Below are positions 1-8,884 of a stretch of 64,000 bases of DNA, in pieces. Under the pieces are notes generated by a model that was not told where the DNA came from, searched no databases, and saw nothing but the letters and a program-made list of their open reading frames with translations. The translations under genes and the position numbers were made by a program. The DNA comes from Flavobacteriaceae bacterium UBA5544 (lineage in GTDB: Bacteria > Bacteroidota > Bacteroidia > Flavobacteriales > Flavobacteriaceae): the NCBI GenBank assembly GCA_002426755.1, contig DINI01000019.1, forward strand, positions 78,349-142,348, in the 5' to 3' direction. Within the stretch, counting starts at the first letter, position 1; every line of letters starts with the position of its first letter.

Positions 1-1
1 T

Positions 2-1750
2 AGCAACCCGAATACCAACGAATTGGGTTTGACTTTAGATTCTAGAGGTTCTGAAGGTATCAACAATGTCATTTTAAATGGATTGGCAGGTATCGTTTAT
101 AAAACAGACAAATCCAAATATAAAGTTAACCTTCTTCATATACAAAATGGAGAATCTACGGCAGGTGTATTCAATCAAACCATTTCGCAATCTAACACAG
201 CTGGTGATGCTCTTGAGCCTTTAAACAAGAATGCTTTGACATATACCGAACGCTCTGTGACAAACCTATTGTTAACAGGTGACCATAGATTGAGCAATAA
301 TGAAAACGCTTGGGGCTTTGAATGGAAACTCTCTCCGACTTTTGCAAAAGTATATGACAAAGATCATAGAATCACTCCATTGCAGCAAGCCGATAACGGT
401 GACTTCTTTATCAGTCCAAGCGCATCAACTTTCCCTATTCAACTTTGGAGATCGTTGGTGGAAGAAAATTGGGCAGCAAAATTTGACTTTAAGAAAAAAT
501 ACACGCTTTTCAATAGAACATCCCAGCTTAAGTTCGGAACAAGTTATGTGTATAAGTACAGAGATTTTAATATTGATGCCTTTACGTTTCAAATTGTTGG
601 CGATGGTTCTTATATCGCTGACGGAAATGTGGATAATTTATTGGCTACAAATAATCTTTGGACACGAGATTCACAAAATGGCACCATAATCACTTTTGGT
701 GATCGATTCAACTCTGACAACGCCTATGAAGGAGAAAATCAAACGTATGCCACTTACATTTCGAATGAGTTCAATTTGAGTGAAAAATTAAAGGCAGTTT
801 TAGGATTGCGAGCAGAATTGTATAAATCTTACTATACTAGTTATTATGATAGTGATGGGAATCGCGAATTCGATCATTTAAAAGTTTTGGATAATCATGA
901 TTTGTTTCCTTCAGCCAATGTTATTTACTCTGCTACGGAGAAAATCAACATAAGAGGTTCCTATTCTCGAACTACCGCAAGACCTTCATTTAAGGAACAA
1001 TCAAATGCTGAAATCTTTGATCCAATTACCAACAGATTGTTTATCGGAACATTGGATTTAGTTCCTACTTACATCAATAACTTCGATCTTCGTTTTGAAC
1101 GTTTTGGTGAAGAAGGACAAATGATTGCATTGAGTGGTTTTTATAAAGATTTTAAGGATCCACTTGAAATCACCTTCTTTGCGAGTTCTGCTACACAGTT
1201 AACTCCTGCCAATTTAGGTGATGCTAATGTGTATGGAATAGAGTTCGAATTTAGACAAAAATTGGGTTTTATTACCGAAGGTCTTGACAAGTTGAAAGTG
1301 AATGCAAACGTTTCTTATATAAAATCTGCTCTTACCATGGCTGACAGTGAATACGACAGAAGAGTTTTAGCCGCTAGAACTGGCGAGACCATTGACAGAG
1401 AACGGGATTTACAAGGACAATCACCATACCTAATTAATGTTGGGCTTGATTATAACAATGAAGATATTGGTTTGCAAACTGGCTTGTTTTATAATGTACA
1501 AGGAAAGACTTTGGAAGTTGTAGGGTCTGGTATTGTACCAGATGTTTATACACAGCCTTTCAATAGTTTGAATTTTACTTTAAACAAATCCTTTGGAGAA
1601 AACCAGAAGTCTTCAATAGATCTTAAGGTATCCAATATTTTAGGAGACGATAGAGAGAGTTTTTATGAATCTTATGGTGCACAAGACCAAATCTTTTCTT
1701 TGAGAAGTCCTGGTACAGAATTTTCACTAGGTTATACTTATAAGTTTTAA
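2..1750 (+). CDS. TonB-dependent outer-membrane receptor, C-terminal part (5' end outside window)
   Basis: The frame is open to the left edge and encodes 582 residues of a beta-barrel. It shows alternating amphipathic strands, Asn/Asp/Tyr-rich loops, a TonB-receptor-like stretch NIRGSYSRTTARPSF in the middle of the barrel, and a terminal strand ending FSLGYTYKF, the C-terminal Phe expected for BAM-inserted barrels. The plug domain, TonB box and signal peptide must lie upstream, so the substrate class cannot be read. TonB receptors import ligands across the outer membrane using energy from TonB-ExbBD. The nearby phosphate transporter raises the possibility of a phosphate-ester ligand, but a strong terminator follows this gene and the link is only positional. 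An internal TTG at 23 should not be taken as the start. Confidence 0.9.
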   Translation, partial: SNPNTNELGLTLDSRGSEGINNVILNGLAGIVYKTDKSKYKVNLLHIQNGESTAGVFNQTISQSNTAGDALEPLNKNALTYTERSVTNLLLTGDHRLSNNENAWGFEWKLSPTFAKVYDKDHRITPLQQADNGDFFISPSASTFPIQLWRSLVEENWAAKFDFKKKYTLFNRTSQLKFGTSYVYKYRDFNIDAFTFQIVGDGSYIADGNVDNLLATNNLWTRDSQNGTIITFGDRFNSDNAYEGENQTYATYISNEFNLSEKLKAVLGLRAELYKSYYTSYYDSDGNREFDHLKVLDNHDLFPSANVIYSATEKINIRGSYSRTTARPSFKEQSNAEIFDPITNRLFIGTLDLVPTYINNFDLRFERFGEEGQMIALSGFYKDFKDPLEITFFASSATQLTPANLGDANVYGIEFEFRQKLGFITEGLDKLKVNANVSYIKSALTMADSEYDRRVLAARTGETIDRERDLQGQSPYLINVGLDYNNEDIGLQTGLFYNVQGKTLEVVGSGIVPDVYTQPFNSLNFTLNKSFGENQKSSIDLKVSNILGDDRESFYESYGAQDQIFSLRSPGTEFSLGYTYKF

Positions 1751-1771
1751 ATTGATTTTTTTTACAAAAAG

Positions 1772-1802
1772 AAAAGCTCCTAAATAGTTTAGGAGCTTTT
1801 TT
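1772..1802. terminator. Intrinsic terminator between convergent genes
   Basis: A perfect 13-bp stem (AAAAGCTCCTAAA with TTTAGGAGCTTTT) closes a 3-nt loop. It is flanked by A-rich sequence on the left and a T tract on the right, so it can serve both the receptor gene on the + strand and the small gene on the - strand. Confidence 0.85.
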
Positions 1803-1822
1803 ATTTTATTATGTTATGGCTT

Positions 1823-2176
1823 CTAATTTCTAACTGCCACTGAAGTCGAACTCTTCCATTCATTAACACTAGTGATTTTTGAGTTTTGATAATCTACTTC
1901 TTTAAGCACTTCACCTTGCCAAAAAAACCATTTTCCTACTTTTTTTCCGTTTTCATAATTACCCAAAGCCAATTTTTTTCCATCGAGGTCATAACTAATC
2001 CATTCTCCATGAAGTTTGCCATCTTGGTTATAGGTTCCTTCTTGTTCAATAGCGCCGTTATCATAAAAATAAGTAGCTTTGATCAGGTCACCTTGATTTT
2101 CGGTCTGAACTTTTTTGTCTTGTGCAAAACCATAACCAGTTAATAGTAATGCAACTAATAGAAATATATTTTTCAT
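1823..2176 (-). CDS. Small exported MORN-like repeat protein
   Basis: The product has 117 residues. Residues 1-19 form a signal peptide ending in GFAQ. The mature part carries MORN_2-type repeats (YFYDNGAIEQEGTYNQDGK, then LHGEWISYDLDGKKLALGNY, then KKVGKWFFW), the pattern found in YwqK-type antitoxins and many small exported Bacteroidota proteins of unknown function. Similar proteins are often given misleading names in databases, so I assign no function. It diverges from the phosphate transporter. Upstream it has an exact TAnnTTTG -7 element and three 11-bp-spaced TAACATT-like repeats, which suggests phosphate-dependent expression (inference). Confidence 0.75.
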   Translation of the reverse strand: MKNIFLLVALLLTGYGFAQDKKVQTENQGDLIKATYFYDNGAIEQEGTYNQDGKLHGEWISYDLDGKKLALGNYENGKKVGKWFFWQGEVLKEVDYQNSKITSVNEWKSSTSVAVRN

Positions 2177-2211
2177 GTTATTTATTTGGGTTTTAATTAA
2201 TGTTCGCTTAA

Positions 2212-2219
2212 CAAATATA
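2212..2219 (-). promoter_or_regulatory. -7 promoter element of the MORN-like gene
   Basis: Read on the minus strand this is TATATTTG, an exact match to the Bacteroidota -7 consensus TAnnTTTG, 36 nt upstream of the start codon. No clear TTTG -33 element is present. The TAACATT repeats sit where a -33 element would be. Confidence 0.55.
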
Positions 2220-2239
2220 TAAAAATATTTACACTAATA

Positions 2240-2272
2240 AAACATTTACATAACATTAAGATAACATTAAAA
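2240..2272. promoter_or_regulatory. Triple 11-bp direct repeat, putative Pho box
   Basis: AACATT occurs at 2241, 2252 and 2263, exactly 11 bp apart, within units of consensus TAACATTAARA (first unit weaker). PhoB/PhoP-family regulators bind tandem repeats with 11-bp periodicity. The array ends about 21 bp upstream of the -7 element of the minus-strand gene, as expected for an activator that replaces the -33 contact. Assignment to a PhoB homologue is inference. Confidence 0.5.
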
Positions 2273-2399
2273 ATTTATTTAATTGATTTTCAGTTATTTA
2301 ATAAATGAAGATTTAACATTGGCGTATGAAAAAACTGCTTGTTTATAAATAAAAACTCTTAATAAATTGCATTATGAACTCAATTCTTTAAATAGAACA

Positions 2400-2421
2400 T
2401 AACATTTAGGTAACATTACGT
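2400..2421. promoter_or_regulatory. Double 11-bp direct repeat, putative Pho box of the phosphate transporter
   Basis: Two further TAACATT units start at 2400 and 2411, again 11 bp apart. They lie about 15 bp upstream of a near-consensus -7 element (GAAATTTG, 2436-2443), which is 25 bp before the transporter start codon. The same motif on both sides of this divergent region makes chance less likely. Confidence 0.5.
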
Positions 2422-2468
2422 TCAATTTAAAAGATGAAATTTGCCATCTAGATAGATCTACTTTTTTA

Positions 2469-4757
2469 ATGGAAAACATATATATCTACATGCTGGTCGC
2501 TCTTGGTTTTTTAGCCGTTGCAGACCTGGTTGTTGGAGTTAGTAATGACGCAGTTAATTTTCTTAATTCTGCCATAGGCTCTAAAGCAGTATCATTCAAA
2601 ACGGTAATAATTGTAGCAAGCCTTGGTGTTGCGTTGGGAGCAATGTCTTCTAGTGGAATGATGGAAGTTGCCCGAAAAGGTATTTTCAACCCTGATAAAT
2701 TTATGTTTGATGAAATCATGATCATTTTTACCGCCGTCATGATAACGGATATTCTTCTTCTCGATTTTTTTAATACGCTTGGTTTACCGACCTCGACGAC
2801 TGTTTCTATAGTTTTTGAGCTTTTAGGAGCGGCTGTCTGCGTAGCGTTGTTAAAAATTTCACATAACGATGCTCAAGATATCTTGGATTTGGGTCAATAC
2901 ATCAATAATGAAAAAGCAATAGAAATAATTGTGGGGATACTGCTCTCGGTTGTAATCGCGTTTTCGGTTGGAGCATTGGTGCAATTTGTTTCTCGAATAT
3001 TGTTAACCTTTAATTATGATAAAAAACCATCTTGGTATGGCGCCGTTTTTAGTGGAATTGCGGTAACTTCAATTATGTATTTTATACTTATAAAAGGCTT
3101 AAAAAGCGCATCTTTTATGAGTTCTGATGTAATGGATGTTATTACCGCAGACACTTATTTGCTAATATTTGGAGGCTTTGTTTTTTGGACTCTAATTTCC
3201 TACATACTTATTAAAGTTTTCAAAATAAATATATACACCTTAATTATTGTCATTGGTACATTTGCTCTTGCAATGGCGTTCGCCGGAAACGATTTGGTCA
3301 ATTTTATAGGTGTGCCAATTGCAGCCTATAATTCTTGGGAAGCTTGGTCAGTAAGTGGGGTTTCTCCTTCTTCTTATAGTATGGAAATACTCGCAGAACA
3401 AATACAGACCAAACCTCTACTTCTACTCATTGCCGGTTTAATTATGGTTTTAACATTGTGGTTTTCAAGCAAAGCTAGAGCGGTAGTAAAAACATCTGTT
3501 GATTTATCAAGACAAGAAGAAGTTAAGGAACGTTTTGAGCCCAATTTCTTGTCTCGAAGCATTGTGCGAGGAACGGCAGCTATAGGAGCTAGCCTTACCT
3601 ATATTTTGCCAAATTCTATTAATGAAAAAATTAATAAGCAATTTGTGAAACCGCTTGTCACCATATCATTAGATAAAAAAGAAGATTTACCTGCTTTCGA
3701 TTTAGTAAGAGCGGCGGTAAACTTAATGGTAGCAAGTGTTCTTATTTCTATGGCAACATCTATGAAGCTTCCTTTATCAACCACTTATGTAACCTTCATG
3801 GTTGCAATGGGTTCTTCACTAGCGGATAGAGCTTGGGGCAGCGAGAGTGCTGTTTATAGAGTTGCTGGAGTGCTTAATGTTATTGGAGGATGGTTTTTTA
3901 CAGCGTTAAGTGCATTTGTAGCTGCTGCAATAATGGCCATAATCTTATATTATGGAAGAGGTTATGCTTTAACAGGTCTATTGATTTTTGCCATCTTGTT
4001 ATTAATCAAAAACTTTATATCGCATAGAAAGCAGTCTTTAAAAATTAAAGAAGCCGATAGTATACAAAAGGCAGAAAGCAGTTCTACTCAAGGAGTTATT
4101 ATAGAAAGTGCTAAAAATATAGCCAATGTTGTAAAACGTGGCAATAAAATATATACAAGTGCAATCAATGGATTGGCAACGCAAAACTTATCATCTCTAA
4201 AAAAGAATAAAAAGAATATCGATAAACTATCTAAAGAAATTGATGAATTAAATGACAATGTTTTTTATTTCATAAAAAATTTAGAAGAACCAAGTGTTGA
4301 GGCCAGCAATTTCTATCTAAATGTTGTAGGATATCTTCAGGACATGGCGCAATCTTTAGAATATATTTCCAAAATAAGTTATAAGCACATTAACAACAAT
4401 CATAAAAAATTAAAATTTAGCCAAATAAAGGAACTAAAAGAGGTTGATGAGCGTTTTGAGCGGTTTTTCAATAATACGAGAAATGCTTTTGAGACAAATT
4501 CATTTGAAGAAATTGGTGTCATTTTAGGAAGAAGAAAAGAAATCATAACTTTAGTCACCGACAAAATTCAAAAACAAGTGGAGAGAACGCGTAGTGAAGA
4601 ATCGAGTCCAAAGAATACAACACTTTATTTCAGTTTGTTATTGGAAACTAAAGACCTATTAAATGCAACTATGAATCTTCTGGAAGAATATTACAATGCA
4701 CATGACAGCTCTGTAGAACCTGCAAGGATCAGTGCCGATGGAAATAAGGAAGACTAA
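2469..4757 (+). CDS. pit: PiT-family inorganic phosphate transporter with C-terminal PhoU-like domain
   Basis: This 762-residue inner-membrane protein carries the duplicated PHO4/PiT signature: GVSNDAVNFLNS (N26, D27, N30) near the N-terminus and FAGNDLVNFIGV (N274, D275) in the second half. About ten or more hydrophobic segments span residues 1-520. Family members co-transport phosphate with H+ or Na+. From about residue 545 the sequence becomes soluble, Lys/Glu-rich and helical, like DUF47/PhoU-type regulators, so transporter and regulator appear fused. E. coli PitA, at about 500 residues, lacks this tail. The gene is monocistronic with its own terminator, and two Pho-box-like repeats precede it. 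The transport role is confident; the PhoU-like assignment is by length and character. Confidence 0.93.
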   Translation: MENIYIYMLVALGFLAVADLVVGVSNDAVNFLNSAIGSKAVSFKTVIIVASLGVALGAMSSSGMMEVARKGIFNPDKFMFDEIMIIFTAVMITDILLLDFFNTLGLPTSTTVSIVFELLGAAVCVALLKISHNDAQDILDLGQYINNEKAIEIIVGILLSVVIAFSVGALVQFVSRILLTFNYDKKPSWYGAVFSGIAVTSIMYFILIKGLKSASFMSSDVMDVITADTYLLIFGGFVFWTLISYILIKVFKINIYTLIIVIGTFALAMAFAGNDLVNFIGVPIAAYNSWEAWSVSGVSPSSYSMEILAEQIQTKPLLLLIAGLIMVLTLWFSSKARAVVKTSVDLSRQEEVKERFEPNFLSRSIVRGTAAIGASLTYILPNSINEKINKQFVKPLVTISLDKKEDLPAFDLVRAAVNLMVASVLISMATSMKLPLSTTYVTFMVAMGSSLADRAWGSESAVYRVAGVLNVIGGWFFTALSAFVAAAIMAIILYYGRGYALTGLLIFAILLLIKNFISHRKQSLKIKEADSIQKAESSSTQGVIIESAKNIANVVKRGNKIYTSAINGLATQNLSSLKKNKKNIDKLSKEIDELNDNVFYFIKNLEEPSVEASNFYLNVVGYLQDMAQSLEYISKISYKHINNNHKKLKFSQIKELKEVDERFERFFNNTRNAFETNSFEEIGVILGRRKEIITLVTDKIQKQVERTRSEESSPKNTTLYFSLLLETKDLLNATMNLLEEYYNAHDSSVEPARISADGNKED

Positions 4758-4778
4758 ATAAAATATTATAACCATTAA

Positions 4779-4811
4779 AAAAAAGCCAACTCTTTCGAGT
4801 TGGCTTTTTTT
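4779..4811. terminator. Bidirectional intrinsic terminator
   Basis: The 14-bp stem AAAAAAGCCAACTC / GAGTTGGCTTTTTT has a TTTC loop, with A-runs on one side and T-runs on the other. It lies between the convergent phosphate transporter and nrdA genes. Confidence 0.88.
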
Positions 4812-4836
4812 ACATTAACACTTAAATAACTTCTGA

Positions 4837-7311
4837 TTAAGACCCGCACATCAAGCAATCATCTCCTTCCGCCTCTTTAGATTGGGCTATTAAAGCTTTC
4901 ATTTCTTCAGCTGTCATAGGTTGCACCTCAATATTCTCCTTTGCAAATTTTGCAGCTGTTTTGGCAGCTTGGTTTTGTTTTGCAAGAATCGTTTCATCCA
5001 CTTCCACTACTTCTGTAACTTCTGCAACTGGTTCTTGTTTTTTGGTATTGTCAAGCGTAAACTTAATGGCGTCCACAGCACTTTTTGTTCTTAAATAGTA
5101 CATTCCTGTTTTTAAGCCACTTTTCCAAGCGTAGAAATGCATAGAAGTTAATTTCGCCATAGTTGCACCTTCCATAAACAGGTTTAGCGATTGTGATTGG
5201 TCAATGAAGTAACCTCTATGACGCGACATGTCGATGATATCTTTCATGCTCAACTCCCAAACAGTTTTGTACAGTTCCTTGATGTCTTGAGGTATGATGT
5301 CGATATTTTGAACGGAACCATTCGCTCTCATTATTTCCTGCTTTACACCTTCATTCCACAGACCCAATTCCACCAAATCTTCCAATAAATGTTTGTTGAC
5401 CACAATAAACTCACCAGATAATACACGTCGGGTGTAAATATTGGAGGTATATGGCTCAAAACATTCGTTGTTACCAAGAATTTGGGATGTACTGGCTGTA
5501 GGCATTGGCGCCACCAAAAGGGAGTTTCGAACACCATGTTTTTTCACTTCTTTACGAAGTTTTTTCCAATCCCAATTACCACTTAATTCTTCATCTTTTA
5601 TTCCCCACATGTTATGTTGGAATTCTCCTTCACTGATGGGTGAGCCTTTATAAGTTTGGTAAGGACCATCCTTTTGAGCTTCTTCCATACTTGCCGTAAC
5701 CGCAGCATAGTAAAGCGTTTCAAAAATATCCTGATTCAATTTTTTAGCTTCATCACTGGTGAAAGGCATTCTCAACATGATAAACGTGTCAGCCAAACCT
5801 TGAACTCCCAACCCGATTGGTCTATGCCGGAAATTGGAATTTTCTGCTTCAATCACTGGATAGTAATTTCTATCTATGACTTTATTCAAGTTTTTAGTCA
5901 CACGCTTGGTGATTCTAAACAGTTCTTTATGGTCAAATTCACCATTTTTTACAAACATTGGCAACGCAATGGATGCCAAGTTACACACCGCAATTTCGTC
6001 TGGAGATGTGTACTCCATGATTTCCGTACAAAGATTTGATGAACGGATAGTTCCCAAATTCTTTTGGTTGGATTTACGGTTGGCTGCATCTTTGTACAGC
6101 ATGTAAGGTGTGCCGGTTTCAATTTGGGATTCCAAAATTTTCTCCCAAAGTTCGCGCGCCTTGATAGTTTTACGACCTTTTCCTTCAGATTCGTATTTGG
6201 TGTATAACGCTTCAAATTCTTCACTGTGTACATCACACAAACCAGCACATTCGTTAGGACACATCAAGGTCCATGGCCCATCTTCCTGTACACGTTTCAT
6301 GAACAAATCAGAAATCCACATCGCGTAGAACAAATCTCTAGCTCGCATTTCCTCTTTTCCGTGATTTTTCTTCAAATCCAAGAAATCAAAAATATCGGCA
6401 TGCCAAGTTTCCATATAAATGGCAAAACTACCTTTACGTTTTCCACCTCCCTGGTCTACATAACGTGCGGTGTCGTTAAATACCTGTAACATTGGGACAA
6501 TCCCATTGGAAGTACCGTTGGTTCCGGCAATATAACTTCCCGTAGCGCGAATGTTATGGATAGACAAACCTATTCCACCGGCAGATTGTGAGATTTTTGC
6601 GGTGTTTTTCAAAGTATCATAAATCCCATCAATGCTGTCATCTTTCATAGTCAATAAAAAACAAGATGACATCTGTGGTTTTGGTGTCCCAGCGTTAAAA
6701 AGTGTTGGTGTAGCGTGTGTAAAGTATTTTTTGGACATCAACTCATAGGTCTCAATCGCAGCATCCAAATCATTTAAATGAATACCGACAGCAACTCTCA
6801 TCAACATGTGTTGTGGCCGCTCAGCTATTACACCATTTAACTTCAATAAATAGGAACGCTCCAAGGTTTTGAATCCAAAATAATCGTACCCAAAATCACG
6901 GTTATATATAATTGTTGAATCTAGCTTTTCTCTATTTTTCATGATGACCTCATACACATCATCAGCCAATAATGGTGCTTTTTTGCCCGTACGAGGATTG
7001 ACATATAGATACAAATCTTCCATCACTTCACTGAAAGATTTTTTGGTGTTTTTATGTAAGTTAGAAACTGAAATTCGAGCTGCCAAACGTGCGTAATCTG
7101 GATGTGCAGTAGTCATTGTTGCTGCAATTTCTGCCGCCAAATTATCCAATTCGCTAGTGGTCACACCATCATACAAACCTTCTATAACACGCATTGCCAC
7201 CTTTACTGGATCTACAAGCTCATTAAGACCATAACACAATTTTCTCACTCTTGCAGTGATTTTGTCGAACATCATTGGCTCTCGATGGCCATCTCTTTTA
7301 ACTACATACAT
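4837..7311 (-). CDS. nrdA: Ribonucleoside-diphosphate reductase class Ia, alpha subunit
   Basis: This 824-residue protein reduces ribonucleoside diphosphates for DNA synthesis. An ATP-cone occupies about residues 1-90 (MYVVKRDGHREP). The redox and radical residues fall almost exactly where they do in human R1: C217 (MSSCFLL), N426/C428/E430 (SNLCTEI) and C443 (AVCNLAS). The C-terminal tail ends in CLMCGS, the swinging Cys pair that re-reduces the active site. An Ala/Glu-rich linker of about 70 residues precedes the tail. It lies downstream of nrdB on the same strand, separated by 210 nt holding hairpins. It belongs to the eukaryote-like branch of class Ia enzymes. The start ATG is supported by the conserved N-terminus. 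Confidence 0.97.
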   Translation of the reverse strand: MYVVKRDGHREPMMFDKITARVRKLCYGLNELVDPVKVAMRVIEGLYDGVTTSELDNLAAEIAATMTTAHPDYARLAARISVSNLHKNTKKSFSEVMEDLYLYVNPRTGKKAPLLADDVYEVIMKNREKLDSTIIYNRDFGYDYFGFKTLERSYLLKLNGVIAERPQHMLMRVAVGIHLNDLDAAIETYELMSKKYFTHATPTLFNAGTPKPQMSSCFLLTMKDDSIDGIYDTLKNTAKISQSAGGIGLSIHNIRATGSYIAGTNGTSNGIVPMLQVFNDTARYVDQGGGKRKGSFAIYMETWHADIFDFLDLKKNHGKEEMRARDLFYAMWISDLFMKRVQEDGPWTLMCPNECAGLCDVHSEEFEALYTKYESEGKGRKTIKARELWEKILESQIETGTPYMLYKDAANRKSNQKNLGTIRSSNLCTEIMEYTSPDEIAVCNLASIALPMFVKNGEFDHKELFRITKRVTKNLNKVIDRNYYPVIEAENSNFRHRPIGLGVQGLADTFIMLRMPFTSDEAKKLNQDIFETLYYAAVTASMEEAQKDGPYQTYKGSPISEGEFQHNMWGIKDEELSGNWDWKKLRKEVKKHGVRNSLLVAPMPTASTSQILGNNECFEPYTSNIYTRRVLSGEFIVVNKHLLEDLVELGLWNEGVKQEIMRANGSVQNIDIIPQDIKELYKTVWELSMKDIIDMSRHRGYFIDQSQSLNLFMEGATMAKLTSMHFYAWKSGLKTGMYYLRTKSAVDAIKFTLDNTKKQEPVAEVTEVVEVDETILAKQNQAAKTAAKFAKENIEVQPMTAEEMKALIAQSKEAEGDDCLMCGS

Positions 7312-7333
7312 AATTCTTTACACTTTTTTTAGC

Positions 7334-7359
7334 TTTTCTGAATACACCATTTCAGAAAA
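7334..7359 (-). promoter_or_regulatory. Hairpin in the nrdA 5' leader
   Basis: A perfect 9-bp inverted repeat (TTTTCTGAA / TTCAGAAAA, 8-nt loop) ends 22 nt upstream of the nrdA start codon. A second hairpin (TTCCGAA, 2-nt spacer, TTCGGAA) lies at 7413-7428. Neither has a T tract on the minus strand typical of a terminator, so a role in mRNA processing or translation of nrdA relative to nrdB is possible but unproven. Confidence 0.35.
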
Positions 7360-7521
7360 TAGGGTTATTATTTAGTTGGTTGTTCTTTGATTTTAAAAGT
7401 TAATAAGGTCGCTTCCGAAACTTCGGAAAACCAACAACTACTTAAAAATCAAAATGTTTAGATTAATTAATTTTATTCGTATCTGATACAATAACGATTC
7501 AAACCAACGAAGAATTCGTTA

Positions 7522-8502
7522 TTAAAAATCAGCATCAAAATTGAACTTGTCTTTTTCTTCTTCTTTGTTAAGAACACCTGCTTTTTGGTATTCTGAAACT
7601 CTTTTTTCAAAGAAATTGGTTTTCCCTTGAAGGGAAATCATATCCATAAAATCAAATGGATTGGCTGTATTGTATTCTTTTTCGCAATCCAGCTCTTGTA
7701 ACAATCTGTCGGTAACGAATTCTAAATATTGTGCCATTAAATTGGCGTTCATTCCAATCAAACTGGCTGGTAAGGATTCTGTGATGAATTCTCTTTCAAT
7801 ATCCAAGGCATCCACTAGAATCTCACGGATACGCTCTTTAGGAACTTTATTTACCAAGTGATTATTGTGCAGGTGTACAGCAAAATCACAATGCACTCCT
7901 TCATCACGCGAAATCAATTCGTTTGAAAAGGTCAACCCAGGCATCAGACCTCGCTTTTTCAACCAAAAAATTGAACAGAAAGCACCGGAAAAGAAAATAC
8001 CTTCTACGGCTGCAAACGCAATTAAACGTTCTGCAAATGAATCGGATTCAATCCATTTCAAAGCCCAATCGGCTTTTTTCTTGATGGCCGGGAAATTTTC
8101 AAGCGCATTGAACAGCTTATCCTTTTCCTCTTCATCCTTCACATAGGTATCAATCAATAACGAATACGTTTCACTATGGATATTTTCCATCATAATCTGG
8201 AAACCATAGAAAAATTTTGCTTCGCTATACTGAACTTCATTGACAAAATTCTCCGCCAAATTCTCGTTTACAATTCCGTCACTTGCAGCGAAAAACGCCA
8301 AGATATGCTTGATGAAATAACGCTCGTCATCATTCAATTTGTTTTTCCAATCTGTCAAATCTTGATGTAAATCAATTTCTTCAGCAGTCCAAAAACTTGC
8401 CTCCGATTTCTTGTACCATTCCCAAATATCATGATGTTGGATTGGAAAAATGACAAAGCGATCTTTGTTTTCTTGAAGTATTGGTTCTGTAAATTGAGAC
8501 AT
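7522..8502 (-). CDS. nrdB: Ribonucleoside-diphosphate reductase class Ia, beta subunit
   Basis: This 326-residue diiron-tyrosyl radical subunit partners NrdA. Metal ligands are visible as D75 (FAASDGIV), E106 and H109 (ENIHSETY), E167 (AAVEGIFF), and E201 and H204 (DEGVHCDF). The radical tyrosine is Y113, four residues after H109 as in mouse R2. The C-terminus FNFDADF closely resembles the mammalian R2 tail FTLDADF that docks on R1. The protein is therefore a catalytically complete eukaryote-type R2. It is the first gene of an nrdB-nrdA unit on the minus strand. A candidate promoter precedes it at 8561-8590. Confidence 0.97.
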   Translation of the reverse strand: MSQFTEPILQENKDRFVIFPIQHHDIWEWYKKSEASFWTAEEIDLHQDLTDWKNKLNDDERYFIKHILAFFAASDGIVNENLAENFVNEVQYSEAKFFYGFQIMMENIHSETYSLLIDTYVKDEEEKDKLFNALENFPAIKKKADWALKWIESDSFAERLIAFAAVEGIFFSGAFCSIFWLKKRGLMPGLTFSNELISRDEGVHCDFAVHLHNNHLVNKVPKERIREILVDALDIEREFITESLPASLIGMNANLMAQYLEFVTDRLLQELDCEKEYNTANPFDFMDMISLQGKTNFFEKRVSEYQKAGVLNKEEEKDKFNFDADF

Positions 8503-8560
8503 TATTAATTTGTTTTTATTTGGATAAATTGTATAAAAAAATGGTACGATTTGGGACTAA

Positions 8561-8590
8561 CAAAGATTCAAAAATGTGGTCGAAAATCAA
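8561..8590 (-). promoter_or_regulatory. Candidate promoter of nrdBA
   Basis: On the minus strand, TTG (8588-8590) is followed after about 19 nt by AATCTTTG (8561-8568), one mismatch from TAnnTTTG. The predicted leader would be about 50 nt. Confidence 0.4.
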
Positions 8591-8793
8591 TGGCATTTTT
8601 ATAAACAATGTTAACAAGTTTTTAACAACGCAGTGTTTATCGGAGTTACGAGCGTTTTTGGGATAGAAATTATAAATCGTTAATATTCAATAATTTAAAT
8701 ATTTATAAATTACCGCAACGCCTGTAAACTAAGGATAGTTTGCTTTTGAAAAAACCTTATTTTTTATAATTTTAGAGTCAATTAGTCCCAATA

Positions 8794-8823
8794 AAAAAAG
8801 AGAGCCAACAAACTCTCTTTTTT
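8794..8823. terminator. Orphan intrinsic terminator 1
   Basis: The stem AAAAAAGAGAG / CTCTCTTTTTT has an 8-nt loop and ends in a T run on the + strand. Its A-rich 5' arm also allows minus-strand use. No annotated gene ends here. Confidence 0.65.
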
Positions 8824-8884
8824 AACCCAATAATTAACTAACTAAAACTAATTGATAAAGAATATAGTTCGATTTTAATATTGT

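Noticed and set aside
5656..6039. Open frame of 127 codons opposite nrdA
   Set aside because: It is antisense to a highly conserved coding region and has no recognisable domain.
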